DNA from: Septoria linicola
Lineage: Eukaryota > Ascomycota > Dothideomycetes > Mycosphaerellales > Mycosphaerellaceae
DNA: 64,000 bases
Reading direction: 5' to 3'
Assembly (NCBI GenBank): GCA_024114885.1
Contig: CP099421.1
Location: 992,001 to 1,056,000, forward strand
Shown here: one piece after another, positions 29,763-40,906 of the stretch
Position numbering within the stretch: position 1 is the first letter of the stretch
Layout of the letters: the number at the start of each line of letters is the position of its first letter
Notes under the pieces: model-generated
Seen by the model: the letters and a program-made list of their open reading frames with translations, nothing else
Told to the model about the DNA's origin: nothing
Databases searched by the model: none
Translations under genes and position numbers: made by a program

Positions 29763-30776
29763 ATGCCTGCGCTGCTGTTTCATCTTACACTGACACTTTT
29801 TCCGATTTTTCGAGAACGATGTTTACCTCCTACAGATATGCTCAACGCCGTGCTCTACCACGACCTCACGCCTACAGGCAGCGGCAGAAACATGCCAGCC
29901 TTCAAGAATGTCTTCAGAACCCAACAAAGCAAATACCTTCAAGCTTTAGAAGAAGCTAAGCCAGGAGATGGAGTGGGCTACCCAAACGAGTACACAGGCG
30001 AGCGGCTTCGAATCAATAATGCCTTCTTGAAGCAATGCAGGCTACTCCGACCACAATCACGCGCGTTTCGCCTCAATTCGCAAATCGTAATCAAGACTGG
30101 CGACCGCGCGAGGCTATCTGAAGCCGCTGCTATGAGATTGCTTGCGGAAAAGACCTCAATTCCTATCCCGAAGGTGCACGACGCGTATGTCCAGAAAGAC
30201 GGCTGCGGTGTCATCATCATGGAGCACATCGACGGAATCACCCTCGACCAAGCCTGGCCGCATTACGATCACGCTCAGAAGCAATCAGTCTTGACTCAAT
30301 TGAAGAGCTACATGATGGAACTTCGGTCCATCACCAGCAACGTCATAAGCAGCATTGACGGCGAGCCCTGCTGCGACCAATTCTTCGCCACAGATAGCCT
30401 TCAATACGGGCCCTACAGCGATCAAGATGCTTTCAACGAAGGTCTCGTCTTCGTGCTAGGTCACAGAGGCGATCATCCTTGGTTCCGCATGATCTCTCGG
30501 CTGATCCGCTCGATTCGAAGCAACGACATTGTCCTTACGCATAATGATTTGTCGCCGAGCAACATTTTAGTTCGTGATGGAATGGTGGTGGGGATTTTGG
30601 ATTGGGAAATGTGTGGCTTTTATCCGGATTATTGGGAGTATGTAAAAGCGTACTTGTTCGCAGATTGGAATGCGCCTTGGATCGTGGACAAAATTCCGGA
30701 CAAGATTTTGACGCCGAAGTTGAGCGAGCTGAGTTATTTGTTGCATGCGAGAGATTTCATGTGGCCCAATATCTGA
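29763..30776 (+). CDS. Aminoglycoside-phosphotransferase-like (APH) kinase-fold protein
   Basis: An intron-less protein of up to 337 residues; a Met 25 codons in (MLNAVLYHDL, 29838) may be the real start because the first residues look unlike the fold. The APH pattern is clear: N-lobe IVIKTGDRARLSEAAAMRLLAEKTSIPIPKVH, hinge GVIIMEHIDG, catalytic loop LTHNDLSPSNILV and metal-binding GILDWEMCGFYPDYWEY. Such proteins are expanded in filamentous fungi and phosphorylate unknown small molecules; nothing here indicates antibiotic resistance. Confidence 0.85.
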   Translation: MPALLFHLTLTLFPIFRERCLPPTDMLNAVLYHDLTPTGSGRNMPAFKNVFRTQQSKYLQALEEAKPGDGVGYPNEYTGERLRINNAFLKQCRLLRPQSRAFRLNSQIVIKTGDRARLSEAAAMRLLAEKTSIPIPKVHDAYVQKDGCGVIIMEHIDGITLDQAWPHYDHAQKQSVLTQLKSYMMELRSITSNVISSIDGEPCCDQFFATDSLQYGPYSDQDAFNEGLVFVLGHRGDHPWFRMISRLIRSIRSNDIVLTHNDLSPSNILVRDGMVVGILDWEMCGFYPDYWEYVKAYLFADWNAPWIVDKIPDKILTPKLSELSYLLHARDFMWPNI

Positions 30777-31027
30777 GGATATCTCAGATGCGCAGGATAG
30801 TCAAAGCTTCATAGCGTATGTACAACAGTTTTGCCTTTCAGCGCCCTTGCGCATGCCCATTGTGGATCTCAGCGGACTGGCACACCCGCGTTATCTTGCA
30901 TTCGCTTAAGGAGCTCTCTTGCGACAGCTACACTGGTGACACCAAGCCCCCTCTCAGACTCCGCCATTGAGCTGAGCTAAACTACAGCTCAACAACATAG
31001 TGCCTCGTTCAACTCACAGCGATCGCA

Positions 31028-32190
31028 ATGCGCCTCCTAGTGGTTCCCGAGAAAGCCTTTCCAAGCAAGCCACTGAGACTCATCGAAGCCTTCGGTAGCA
31101 ATCTTCCCGAATTTGCTATTCTCTCTCACACATGGGATCGAGACGAAGTGTCATATTCTGATGTCCAACACGGAACGTCGCATGACAGACATGCGTACGA
31201 CAAAGTGCGAGGCGCAACATCACAGGCACGAAAGGATGGCCATCGATATCTCTGGATCGACACCTGCTGTATTGACAAGAGCTCGAGTACAGAGCTACAA
31301 GAGGCCATTAACAGCATGTATGCCTGGTATGCACGAGCAGCGGTGTGTTATGTGTACATGGCTGACGTGCACGGAACTCCTGCTACCGAGTTCTGGGATC
31401 TTGCTTTTGAAGATCATTTCGCTCGGAGTAGATGGTTCAAGCGAGGCTGGACCCTTCAAGAACTGATCGCACCGAAGAAAGTCTCGTTCTTCTCTTCCGA
31501 CTGGACTCTGCGTGGATGTCGGGGGAGCAGCATGACACAATCGCTACGTTAAGTTGGGCCGATCGCAAGGGACCGTTTAGTCGGTTGACACGATCTGACA
31601 ACGATGAGCCATTACTGTCTGGACTGCTCGCGTCATCACCTCGCAGCTTTGCAAACCCGGTCTATAGAGCTGGCGCAAACGACAACTATGGCAGAAAAGC
31701 TTCACCGTACCGCATGACGAATGAAGGCCTCGAGACTCGCCTCCCACTGCAGCGAATAAATGACCAGGTCTTTGTTGCAAGACTGGATACTGGACATGGG
31801 ATCTATCTACTGCGCCTCGGTCTCGAAGGGAACATATATGCTCGTCTGATGTGCAGCAAGCTGCTCATTCTTCCTGGTCTCAGTGGTCTGTCCGAGGATG
31901 AGCAAATACGGAGTGGAGACCACGGAGAGCTAATTTATAGCCCTCAAAAGACCTATACTAGGTCCGAGATCTACCGTCCAGCTCTGAATCCACTAGAGCT
32001 GGGCCTGGAAGATAGATCCCGAGCTGCACAAGTCAGACTGTCCGGGAGCCAGGCTACCGTAAGGGAGTTCAAACTGCTCAAATTAGCAACACAGGCCAAT
32101 TCATGGCATACAGAGCACGATGTGTCAGGTAATTGGAACAATATTCCTTGCATGGAGCTCCGACAAAGTGCCAACACCATATACTCACTG
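31028..32190 (+). pseudogene. HET-domain (heterokaryon incompatibility) gene, internally deleted and frameshifted
   Basis: From 31028 the frame encodes a normal HET N-terminus: FAILSHTWDRDEVSYSDVQ, KVRGATSQARKDGHRYLWIDTCCIDK, SMYAWYARAAVCYVYMADV and RSRWFKRGWTLQELIAPKKVSFFSSDW. Directly after DWTLRG (about 31510) the frame ends at 31552, and recognisable C-terminal HET-family text continues in another frame from about 31520 (EQHDTIATLSWADRKGPF, then LLASSPRSFANP, SPYRMTNEGLETRLPL) until about 32190. The block normally between (the segment with the MSWAA...EDxAYxLLGIF and LLYGEG motifs, more than 100 residues) is absent. So a deletion that also shifted the frame removed the centre. HET genes mediate vegetative incompatibility and are often pseudogenised. 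The right boundary is approximate. Confidence 0.75.
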
Positions 32191-32395
32191 CTGCCCTCTG
32201 ATATGTGGCCCGAGCTCACGCAGCATAAGATCCAAGTCACACCCACTTCCACTTCTCCTCCCTTTGGCACTCTTTCACCAGCTCACCGCACCTCTCGATC
32301 AAGCGCCAAGACACAAGAAGCCTCTCGCGTCACCGTACAGCACCAGCGTCGCCCTTTGCGAACCACAAGGCAACCGCTCAGCCCCGCAAGACAAG

Positions 32396-32873
32396 ATGGA
32401 TCAGGACGACTACAGCTCCCCATTTGCTGCACGGTTCCGCTGGAACGATGAAGAGTGGGAGCTCTGGAACGCCATGGTGGCGCATCGGGATTCTCAGCCT
32501 GCAGTAGCCCCTCCTAGCGAGGGCTCTACTGGAGCTGGGTGAGTTTTTTTTTCACAACACTGACGGTGGCGCAAGATACACCTTGCCGTTTCAGCCTCCC
32601 GCTACAGGCTCGATGCCTATGCCTGTGATCTGCCTTGACATAAAGACCATTCCTGCAGGCCGCCAAGCTGGACCTATCCTACAGTGCGGCATCTGCATGT
32701 CGTTTCACCTCTTCTCTCGCAAGGCTGAGCTCCAGCGTCATATGGAGACTCATGTTGCCGGCCAGTAACCATGCACTGTCACTGGCTGCAACAGAGTTGG
32801 CAACCAAGCCTTCAAGCGTGAGGAACATCGCCGCAACCACGTAAGGAAGGTCCACCGTATCTCGAACAACTAA
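32396..32873 (+). pseudogene. C2H2 zinc-finger protein gene with in-frame stop
   Basis: ATG at 32396 opens MDQDDYSSPFAARFRWNDEE. A donor GTGAGT follows at 32539; the only acceptor keeping frame (after GGCGCAAG, 32575) makes a 37-base intron, unusually short, whereas the better acceptor TTTCAG at 32594 shifts the frame. The second part encodes one C2H2 finger (CGICMSFHLFSRKAELQRHMETH), then VAGQ and a TAA at 32766-32768. The same frame continues after the stop with a second finger (CTVTGCNRVGNQAFKREEHRRNHVRKVH) to a final TAA at 32873. The in-frame TAA between two fingers suggests a nonsense mutation or a sequencing error. Finger genes of this kind usually encode transcription factors. Confidence 0.55.
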
Positions 32874-33010
32874 TCAGGGAGGAATACATTGAGAACGGAG
32901 ATTTTGTTGTGATGTTCTGTTGTAGGCTTGGGTAATGATTGTGTTTAGTGCTCGCGTTCATAGGCGTATGAAGTCTAGTTCGGTCTATTTCAATCGACCT
33001 CGTGCGTTTG

Positions 33011-35043
33011 CTACATGCCCAACAACCTTGACGAGCATCGACTCTGTGCTGCTCTATCCATACAGCAGAACTCGTCGTCTGCGCCGATGCCACACGGTCC
33101 GAGGCACTGACATCCACAACTCAACCTCCAGTCCTTACCACCATCACAGAGTCCACTAATCACCCTACAGCCTTGCTCCCTGCCCTCTTTTTCCCGTGCC
33201 ATCTCCTCCTTCGCCTGCTCCCGTAACAACCTCTTCAATATCTTCCCTGACGCATTCTTCGCAATCGCATCCACAAACACCACTCCTCCCTCCAACTTCT
33301 TATAATAAATCAATTTCTCCTTGATATACTCCTTCACCTCTTCTTCAGACGGTTTTCCGTCTTTTGTACGCCGGGTGATGTACGCTCGGGGAAGTTCGTC
33401 GCCTTCACGAACGGGGTCGGGGACGCCGATGACGGCTGCATCGACGATTTCGGGGTGCATTAGAAGAACGCCTTCGAGTTCCGGGGGTGCGACTTGGAAG
33501 CCTGTGGGAGAGATTTGTTAGTGGGATGTGGTGTATTGGGCTTACGTGTGAGTTTGGATACGTACCTCGAACTTTGATTAGTTCTTTCTTGCGGTCCACG
33601 ATGTAGTATAGTCCAGTCTTGCCATCGATATATGCAATATCGCCAGTGTGGAAAAAGTTGTCCTTGTCCCAGTCTCGAGCATTGGCTTCTGGGTTCTCGA
33701 AGTAGCCTTTGATGACTGTAGGCCCACGTACGCATAGCTCACCTCGCACATCATACCCTGTAATGTCTTTCCCGTCGTCGTCTACGAGCTTCACGTCCAG
33801 ATTCGGGATGGGCGTTCCCACACTGCCAGTCTCGTCGCCGGCTGGGTATTTGTGTCTGGTCGCGATACACGATGTCTCGGTCATGCCCCATACCTGCGTG
33901 AGCGGAGCTCCGTCCTCGATAAGGACTTGTAATCGTGCTTGTGGACCTTTGTCTAGTGGTGCTGCTCCGCATTGGCCGACCTTGACAGATTTGAGGCTGT
34001 ACTTCTTAGCCATGGGGCTATTGATCACTTGCACTGCGATGGGAGGTACGACTCCGAGATCTGTAATCTTGTACTTCTCGTGTGCCCAGAACCACTTCTC
34101 AAGGTCGTAGCGTGGAGCCACGAAGGCTTGGTCGCCGTTTCTGAGGGGAGTGCAGAATGCGGAAGGAGCTGTGGCTGCGTGGAACATGGGTAGGGCGAGG
34201 AATCGTCTTACTTCGTACGGTCGAGGATTCGTCTCATAGACTAGTGTGTGTTGTGCTGTCAAATTCAAATGCGAGAGCTCGGCCGCTTTGGGCAGACCTA
34301 TCACACGTATCATGTCAAAAGTGATCAAACGTTCATGAAGTCTGGATCCACGCACCTGTCGTTCCGGACGAGTATAGCCTTGCTGCTCCAGTTTGATATG
34401 CCGTCTCATAGTCGTCGAATCGAACCCAGTCTGTCTCGCCGTGCTTGAGCAGATCTGCCCATTGCAGATATCCTTCTGGAGCCTTCTCGCCTTTCGGGTT
34501 GAATATGATCACATTCTTTTTGCTGATCCCAGTATCTTCCGCGGCTTTCAATATGTTGGGTAAGAGTTCTGGTTGTGTAAGAATGTACTTTGCTTTTGCG
34601 CTCTTGGTTGTCTGTTTGAACCGTGTCAGCCAATAATCAGACTTGACTTATAGGGAGACGAAAGCTCACATGTGTCAATTCATGTGGAGTATACTATACC
34701 CGGTCAGTAAACAGGATTACAGCAGGAATAGAGTGATGCTCACGGCAGGATTTGTGCCCGCGTATACGCCTCCAGCAGCTATCACACCGAGGAAAAAGAT
34801 CGGGTAGTATATATCGTTGAGCGAATGGATCGATACGCAGTCTCCCTTCTGCACGCCGATCGCCTTAAAGCCTGCTGCTAGCTGCCTCACGAGCTTACGA
34901 GCTTTCCTCGCTGAGATGAATCGCTTATCGTCCAGAGCATCAATGTATATCGGCTTATCCCAGTCGTACTTGATATGATCGAAAGTCCACGAAACAATAT
35001 CCTTGTTCGAGAGCGGAAAGTGCTCTTGCGCCAGGAACGGCAT
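33011..35043 (-). CDS. 4-coumarate-CoA-ligase-like acyl-CoA synthetase
   Basis: Five exons on the minus strand: 35043-34744, 34693-34670 (only 24 bases, YTPHELTH), 34611-34356, 34297-33566 and 33501-33011. The introns are 50-64 bases, all GT-AG, and the frame is continuous, giving 600 residues. ANL-superfamily motifs are present: YSSGTTG (P-loop; the codons span the third intron), VWGMTETSCIATRH, the YDVRGELCVRG and FHTGDIAYIDG segments, IVDRKKELIKVRGFQVAPPELE and the Lys motif NASGKILKRLLREQ. The class activates aromatic or fatty acids to CoA esters. The last 55 residues after LLREQAKEE are Cys/Gly rich and unlike the usual end, so an unrecognised intron or stop could lie there. No clear peroxisomal signal is seen. 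Confidence 0.88.
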
Positions 35044-35972
35044 TATGCTCAGACTCTCAGACGATCGAGCACAGTAAATAATAATCAAAAGATATGTGCT
35101 GGCAGCTGTGTATATCTCAATGTGTAAGCAGAACTTCCCACCAGTTGACAGAGCTGACGCGACGCGGCAAGCTGCGAGCTAAGCTATATCATCCTTCATC
35201 CGGCTATCTCACCGAGGTCTTGGAGGACGAGTCAACAAATGCCGTTGATCAGCGGCAGCTAGGGTTATGCTGCTCGGATATGGCGCTCACGGCACGGATA
35301 GAGTGAGCATTGCCAGCATAATTGAGCAAGCTGATCTATCTCTACTCAGCGTGGGATGCATGTCAATGAGCTGGAAGTCCGCCGTATCAGAGCAGTGTAC
35401 GAAAATGGGTATCGAGATGGGAATAGACGAACAAGACATCAAAGGCGGCTACAGAGTGGTGGAGCTCAGCGGCACTTTTGAAGCCGAGACTGCCGGACTT
35501 CAGTGTGCGGGTCACCACATGTTCCATATTGCTACGGTTTTGTTTGCACTGCTGTTCACTTCATCCTATGACCGACCTCTGGTCTCATTATTCCGTCAAT
35601 CATGATGACCATCTCGTGTAGCAAATGCATTGCCGACCATCATATCTTTCTACGATCCGAGTCCGCCTACGATCGTTTACCTCCTCGACGCCATTCTGCG
35701 ATCATGGCCTCAAGCGAGCATCGCTCCCGATCACTTTTGGCTCGTCGTAAAGCCTCCCTGCTGCGACCCGTCAGAAGCCAGCATACGCTCGGTTCATCTT
35801 GCCCTTCGGCATGTTCATGAACAGTATGGCGAGAGGGCTGGCCATGACCATCATGCTCGTCTAGCGCGAGGAGTGATACGTCTACATCAGCCAGTTGTTG
35901 CAGCATCCTCGGAGAATAATGGCCGTGCGCATGTCGGCAGGCATATGCTCAGCAGCCCTCTCTACACCCACT
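35044..35972. other. Intergenic
   Basis: About 930 bases. Several frames of 70-120 codons exist on the plus strand but without ATG context, motifs or splice support. Nothing else seen. Confidence 0.4.
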
Positions 35973-36398
35973 TCATGAGGCGGTCAGACTAGACTTCCTA
36001 GTATGCAGCACAGTCAATGTGCGGATAATGCCTGAAGAGGTCTGAGCCGGCTCGGAGACAGATGTCTCTGTGGAGTCCTTGCGTGTCGCCCACTGCTTGC
36101 GCTGAGTGGTACTGCGAGCTTCGTACTTCTCCCAGGGCAGAACGTCTACCTCGCTGTCAGCACGAAGCGCATCGCATTCCGACCACTAAGAGTGCTCACC
36201 CAACACCTGACTCCTGTCAGCTGCCATCCCAAGAAGACTCCGGAATGCCACGGGCGACACCGGGCTCCCACAGTTCTTGGGGCACAGTATGTCCTCTGCC
36301 TCGTATACGCCGACCAGCAGCGGACAGGCGCAGTGTCTGTTCAGGTATGCGGTCTCGACATGTCCGCAGCTATACTCCGAGAGTTTTGAGATGCACAT
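35973..36398 (-). CDS. Small Cys/His-motif (CGH) hypothetical protein, copy 1
   Basis: ATG at 36398 opens MCISKLSEYSCGHVETAYLN, followed by Cys pairs (HCAC, LCPKNC). Read unspliced, it stops at 36186 (70 residues). A better model has exon 36398-36207, a 57-base intron (donor GTGTTG, acceptor AGCGAG) and exon 36149-35973, which encodes VDVLPWEKYEARSTTQRKQ and gives 122 residues, close to the paralogue's length at 37412. The MCxxxxxxYxCGH pattern with following Cys pairs is common in small uncharacterised Dothideomycete proteins and could bind zinc. The 3' structure is uncertain. Confidence 0.5.
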
Positions 36399-36982
36399 CT
36401 CAGAAGAGGATGAAGCATGACGCTGCTGATTTTCCTGAGGCATGTTCGGTGCCCGCATTGATATGACTGCCATGATCAAGGTTAAGGTTGAGGACTGAGC
36501 TCTCCTGACAGGCCTGAAATGACCAACCAGGTTCGAGGCGGCGGGCAAGCACATTGCCTGATCAGAACTGCCGCGACGGTTTGGAGCACAACCGCCATTT
36601 CGCCGGACAAATTGATCGCAGCAGGTCTATTATTGTCGGCATGTGACCGGGTCAGAACATTTCCAGAATTCCTTAGATGTTGACTGATCGCCTCTGATCG
36701 CAAACCATGCCCGATAGAGTCTGCGGATTATGGCAAGGTTTGTATGACCTGCTGCATTGATTTTAGTGTTGACTCATCTGACAGGCCTTGTTTCAACTTC
36801 ACTGACATTGAGCAGCGCAGCGATGCGCATCAGTCTAGATTCTGCCCTTCGAGGCGCAGCCGAACTCACAACTAGGACTTCATTCCATTACCACCATTCT
36901 GTCTTCCGGAGCGGCTCATTCAAGTCGCATGAATGACCGTTGCTCAGCACTTGGGGAAAGACCAGGAGGCAATGCCATGATC
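36399..36982. other. Intergenic between the two CGH paralogues
   Basis: About 580 bases; no gene supported. Confidence 0.4.
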
Positions 36983-37412
36983 CTACAACGCACACATCAG
37001 TTTTCGGCGCATCATCGTGGAGCAGGTGGCTACGCACCATCTCGTGATCTCAGCAAGCGCCTGACTGTCAGCACTGCTCCGCGAAGACTCCTCGCTATCT
37101 CGAGCATCGATCTGATCCATTTCTGACACCATGATGTTCTCCTTGGCGTTCAGATCTGGACTGAATCTCGCACTAGTAGGCAAGTTCTGATTTGGGTTGA
37201 GCTCGCGTGCATAGCATTCGACACAACCTGGTTCGGTTCAGCAATGTTTCAATGCCACAGCAGTTCAAGGCATACTCACGAGCAGGTGGCTGTGTAATCT
37301 TCATGCCTCGTGGCTCACATCGATAATGCGGTGCCACGTCCTGTAGGCAGACATTTGGTGTGTAGATTACATGTCCACATGAGTAAGAAACAACGTAAGT
37401 TCCGTGGCACAT
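36983..37412 (-). CDS. Small Cys/His-motif (CGH) hypothetical protein, copy 2
   Basis: Exon 1 (37412-37280) opens MCHGTYVVSYSCGHVIYTPN. A 52-base intron (37279-37228; donor GTGAGT, branch GCTGAAC, acceptor ACCAG) joins PPA-R to CVECYARELNPN, restoring a Cys pair, and exon 2 runs to 36983. The product is 125 residues with a possible zinc site (C..CGH, C, C, CVEC) and a Ser/Asp-rich second half. It shares start, YSCGH motif, strand and two-exon design with the gene 1 kb downstream, so the two look like a tandem pair. Function unknown. Confidence 0.6.
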
Positions 37413-38065
37413 GATGAGCTGTGATGGCTGTTGTTGTCTGGTTCGGTAGTCGAGCTCCGGAGTGGTTCACTAGCTGTTCATGCAGATGCAGATGCAGAGC
37501 CTGCGTCTCTGGCCGATGCTGACCATTTCGTGGTCCGGATAGGTAGATGGTAATGAAGCAGAGCGAACAGAAGGCACGTTGTCTTGCGTCGTTTGCTTCC
37601 TGGCAAGCGATGATGGAAGTGGAGTAGGATGTCTTAAGCTAGTGAGAGAAGCCGCTGCAGGAACACGCAAGTGAACACGATTGGCAGCAGCGGCACTTCC
37701 CATCATGTATCAATTGGCATAAAGCGGTACTTTCGTTGATCGAAGACGATAGAAAGTGATGACAAGTTCTTGACAATTCTTTTTGCAGTGGTTGGTAGGC
37801 TGAACCTCGCACGCGGAATATGTCTACACGATCCCACATGCCGAGAACAACGGATCCCTGCGTGGCGAGTCAGATACACTTCTCTATATGAGCGAAGCGT
37901 GGCAGTGGCGGTGTGCAACCATTTGCAATGATCAAGTAGTGAGGCAAGTATGCGCTACGCTACGCTACGCCCTCGTACTTTTCGACGGGAGGATCGTAGC
38001 GTTCCCGTAACCGCGTCTCACCGCCTCATGATTCTGCTATGACTGGCAGGCTGGGGTGGATTACT
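37413..38065. other. Intergenic
   Basis: About 650 bases; a short CTACG tandem run lies near 37951-37971. No gene supported. Confidence 0.4.
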
Positions 38066-39365
38066 CTAAGGTAGCGTCTTGATCTCGGTAAGAAGTCCAG
38101 CGTTGCGAAGACGCTCAAGATACGCGGAACCAAGTGTTGCTGGTGTCAGAACGCCACCGCCTAGTTTGTGAGCCAAGGTCTGGTCGCGTGCAATGGTGAC
38201 AGCAGCCTCGGCGAGGAAGACGCCAGTCAAATCGTACATGCTACCATTCCATCTCATGCGACCATATGCACGCTTTGGGTCGTTCTCATCTGAGACGTCC
38301 GCGTTGGCAATGGCTCGCCATTCGCAGTGCTCTTTGCTAGCTTCTCTGTCATGGTTGTCAGCGACGCTCATATTGCTATGCAATATTTGATGTCACTCAC
38401 TCTTTACCGAGGCCCTCTCCTGGCTGGTACACAAACTTCTTGAGAAGCCAGCGTACGGGTGGGAGGACCAGCGCCACCATACCAAATGTCAACGCAAGAT
38501 GTACCAGGAAGCCTTGCAGACTGTTGCGAGCTTTCATGTATGCGCTGACCTTGAATTTGCGACCGTAATAATTGCCATTATCGATCAAGCTCCAGGTACG
38601 ATTTACGATCGGAATGTCTGACGGGCCTTGAATACTGTCTGTAAGAAGGCCGAGATCGGGCACTGTTCGAAGACCAGTGAGCTTCTCGAGCAGTGGCCTG
38701 CCGGGATGAGTTGGTGGAGTAGCGATAGATAACGAGTATGGAGACATGCTCTTCGCGATCTGGCCGAGCCCGTATGAGTCGAACAGGGTGAGCACCGTGT
38801 CAAGAGTGCCGCCGCTAGGTGTGCCGTTAAGGTCGTAAATCGTGTCGATGAGCTCGCGCGTCCCGACGTTGAGCGTCTCTCGGATATGAGTAACGAGGGC
38901 CCAGCATATCAGATCCGTCGGTGCACTCTCGACTCCATTCTGCGGAATCATGATTGCACCATTCTTCTTTGCCAGGGCGTGATACTTGGAGGTCATGTCA
39001 TAGACCCAGGGCACTTCCCCCGTGCAATCCAAATAGTGAGTCCCGGTCTCTGCACATGCTGCGAAAGCGGCTTCGCCATACTTGTGGAAAGGGCCGACTG
39101 TTGATATGAGGACTTTGGTCTTCTTCGCCAAGGTTGTCAACTCGCTTTTGTTCAGCTGAGAGATCTCGATGCCAGGCTGCTCACGATCAGGGTGCGCAGC
39201 ACGAAGTTCATCTGCGACGGCTTGCAGCTTGCTCTGGGTTCTGCCAGCTATCGCCCATTTGAGGTTGGTTGGGAGTTGTCGAGCAACGTGTTCTGCTGTG
39301 TATTTGCCCGTGTAGCCAGTGGCTCCGAACACAACGAGCTCGTACTGGCGCTGTGATTCAGACAT
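38066..39365 (-). CDS. Saccharopine-dehydrogenase-like oxidoreductase (trans-acting enoyl-reductase-like)
   Basis: Exon 1 (39365-38401) and exon 2 (38345-38066) flank a 55-base intron (donor GTGAGT, acceptor GACAG); the product is 414 residues. The Rossmann motif is ELVVFGATGYTGKYTAEHVA near the N-terminus, followed by WAIAGRTQSKLQAV and VLISTVGPFHKYGEAAFAACAETGTHYLDCTGE, typical of the saccharopine-dehydrogenase-like family that includes lipid-droplet-type membrane oxidoreductases rather than true lysine enzymes. A hydrophobic stretch (LVHLALTFGMVALVLPPV) near residue 295 supports membrane association. Substrate unknown. Confidence 0.88.
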
Positions 39366-39824
39366 CGCGACGAAGGTGATCGAATGCAGGGATTGAGATT
39401 GATAGCAAAGAGAAAGATGTTGGTTGTGTATGTTACCTAGGCTTTATCGGAACAGGCTCTCGTTCCAGAAAGCTTCTCCGACTTGCACATGATGACGCTG
39501 GACTTTCTGCCTGTGACAGAACGGTACGAGTCGACCACAGACACTCGTGAAAACAGTATTGAGCAGATAGAATACGCACGTACAGCGGACGAGCTCCTGC
39601 TCCGTGTGTTGTGTGCAAATAAGTCGGCTGCAATATTGTGTTGCGCGTGTCGTGAAGAAAGAGCGATTCATCGCGGTGGTCGTGACTTCCTCAGGCAGGA
39701 ATTCGTGCCAAGCAGACACTAGTGGCCGAATTCGAGAGACGCACTCATTCTCGGAACACGCCAGCAAGACTTTGAACTTCAGTCACCCAGCGAAACCTTT
39801 GTCAACTCACACAACACCGCTACA
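39366..39824. other. Intergenic, divergent promoters
   Basis: About 460 bases between the divergent oxidoreductase and ribosomal protein genes. No gene seen. Confidence 0.5.
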
Positions 39825-40314
39825 ATGACGAAGCGCACAAAGAAGGTCGGAATCACCGGTAAATACGGTACCCGGTATGCCATCCTCCCACGAACTGCTG
39901 CAGCGCCCTCGACGAGACGGAGAGCACGAATCGGACGTCATTCCTGCCATTGATGGAAGAGGACGGCTCTGCGCGAGGCCTGCATTGAGAATTTGCGGAC
40001 AATATCTGACAGTAGGAATAGCTACGGTGCTTCCCTGCGTAAGCAGGTCAAGAAGATCGAAATCTCGCAGCACGCCCGTTACACCTGCACATTCTGCGGA
40101 AAGGTCTCTGTCAAGCGTCAAGCAGTCGGTATCTGGGACTGCCGATCATGTGGAAAGACTGTTGCTGGAGGCGCATACACCGTGTCGTACGTGTTTGAAC
40201 GGGAGAGAGCAGTGGAAGGGGCAGGAAGTGCTAACAACATCATCCTACAGAACACCAGCTGCTGCCGCCACCCGCTCCACTATCCGTCGTCTGCGTGAGA
40301 TTGCTGAGGTTTAA
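39825..40314 (+). CDS. RPL43: 60S ribosomal protein eL43 (L37a)
   Basis: Three exons: 39825-39874, 40022-40186 and 40251-40314, with introns of 147 and 64 bases; the product is exactly 92 residues, the family length. It reads MTKRTKKVGITGKYGTRYG, ARYTCTFCGKVSVKRQ and IWDCRSCGKTVAGGAY, so the C4 zinc ribbon (CxxC...CxxC) is intact. The early long first intron close to the ATG is normal for fungal ribosomal protein genes. Confidence 0.96.
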
Positions 40315-40906
40315 ACTGGCAGTTCCGGTGCATTGGGGAGGATTTCAAGGAGTTATACATGGACCTACACAGGCACGACATGTGATGCCCAGCATGAGGC
40401 TTGAGTGAGGCACGGTTTTACTAGCGAACTCGACGAATGAAAACTCTCAGAAACGACCCCAAACTGCTTGTAGTCTTTTCCTTTACGGTCGACGAACGGC
40501 ACACACGTCCTTCGAGATCACACCCTGACCGATCTCCCGGCTTTTCACTCTTTGTCCTTGCAAGAACCGAGCCAATCGGTGAGTTGAGAGAGACACGGTG
40601 GCGCCTCTATTTGATGGGACCCATTGCTGCTCTGAACCAAACGAGCAAAGACGGTGTGGTTGCACTGTCCACACGAGCTTGCCTCGATTCTCGCATTCCT
40701 GCCTTAACTTTACAGTCATCTGCTCTGATCACGAAGCGAGACCAGTTGTGTGGCTGACTTGGCCAACACACGTGACCAGAGCCAGACCCGAACTATAACT
40801 TGAAGCTCCTCCGATCTTCCTTACTCCAACATCACTTTCGACAACTCGGACCACATGCTCGTCACTCCATATACGCCTTCGAAGACCACGCTGTCCATAC
40901 CACGAC
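40315..40906. other. Intergenic
   Basis: About 590 bases without a supported gene; promoter of the RING-PHD gene lies at the right. Confidence 0.5.

Noticed and set aside
30905..30990. Possible minus-strand tRNA (TAGCTCAG-like word)
   Set aside because: No T-arm consensus or closing acceptor stem at the right distance.
35267..35992. Plus-strand frames of 110-120 codons
   Set aside because: Weak or non-ATG starts and no recognisable protein character.
37945..37975. CRISPR-like or regulatory meaning of the CTACG run
   Set aside because: Only about three short tandem copies; an ordinary microsatellite.
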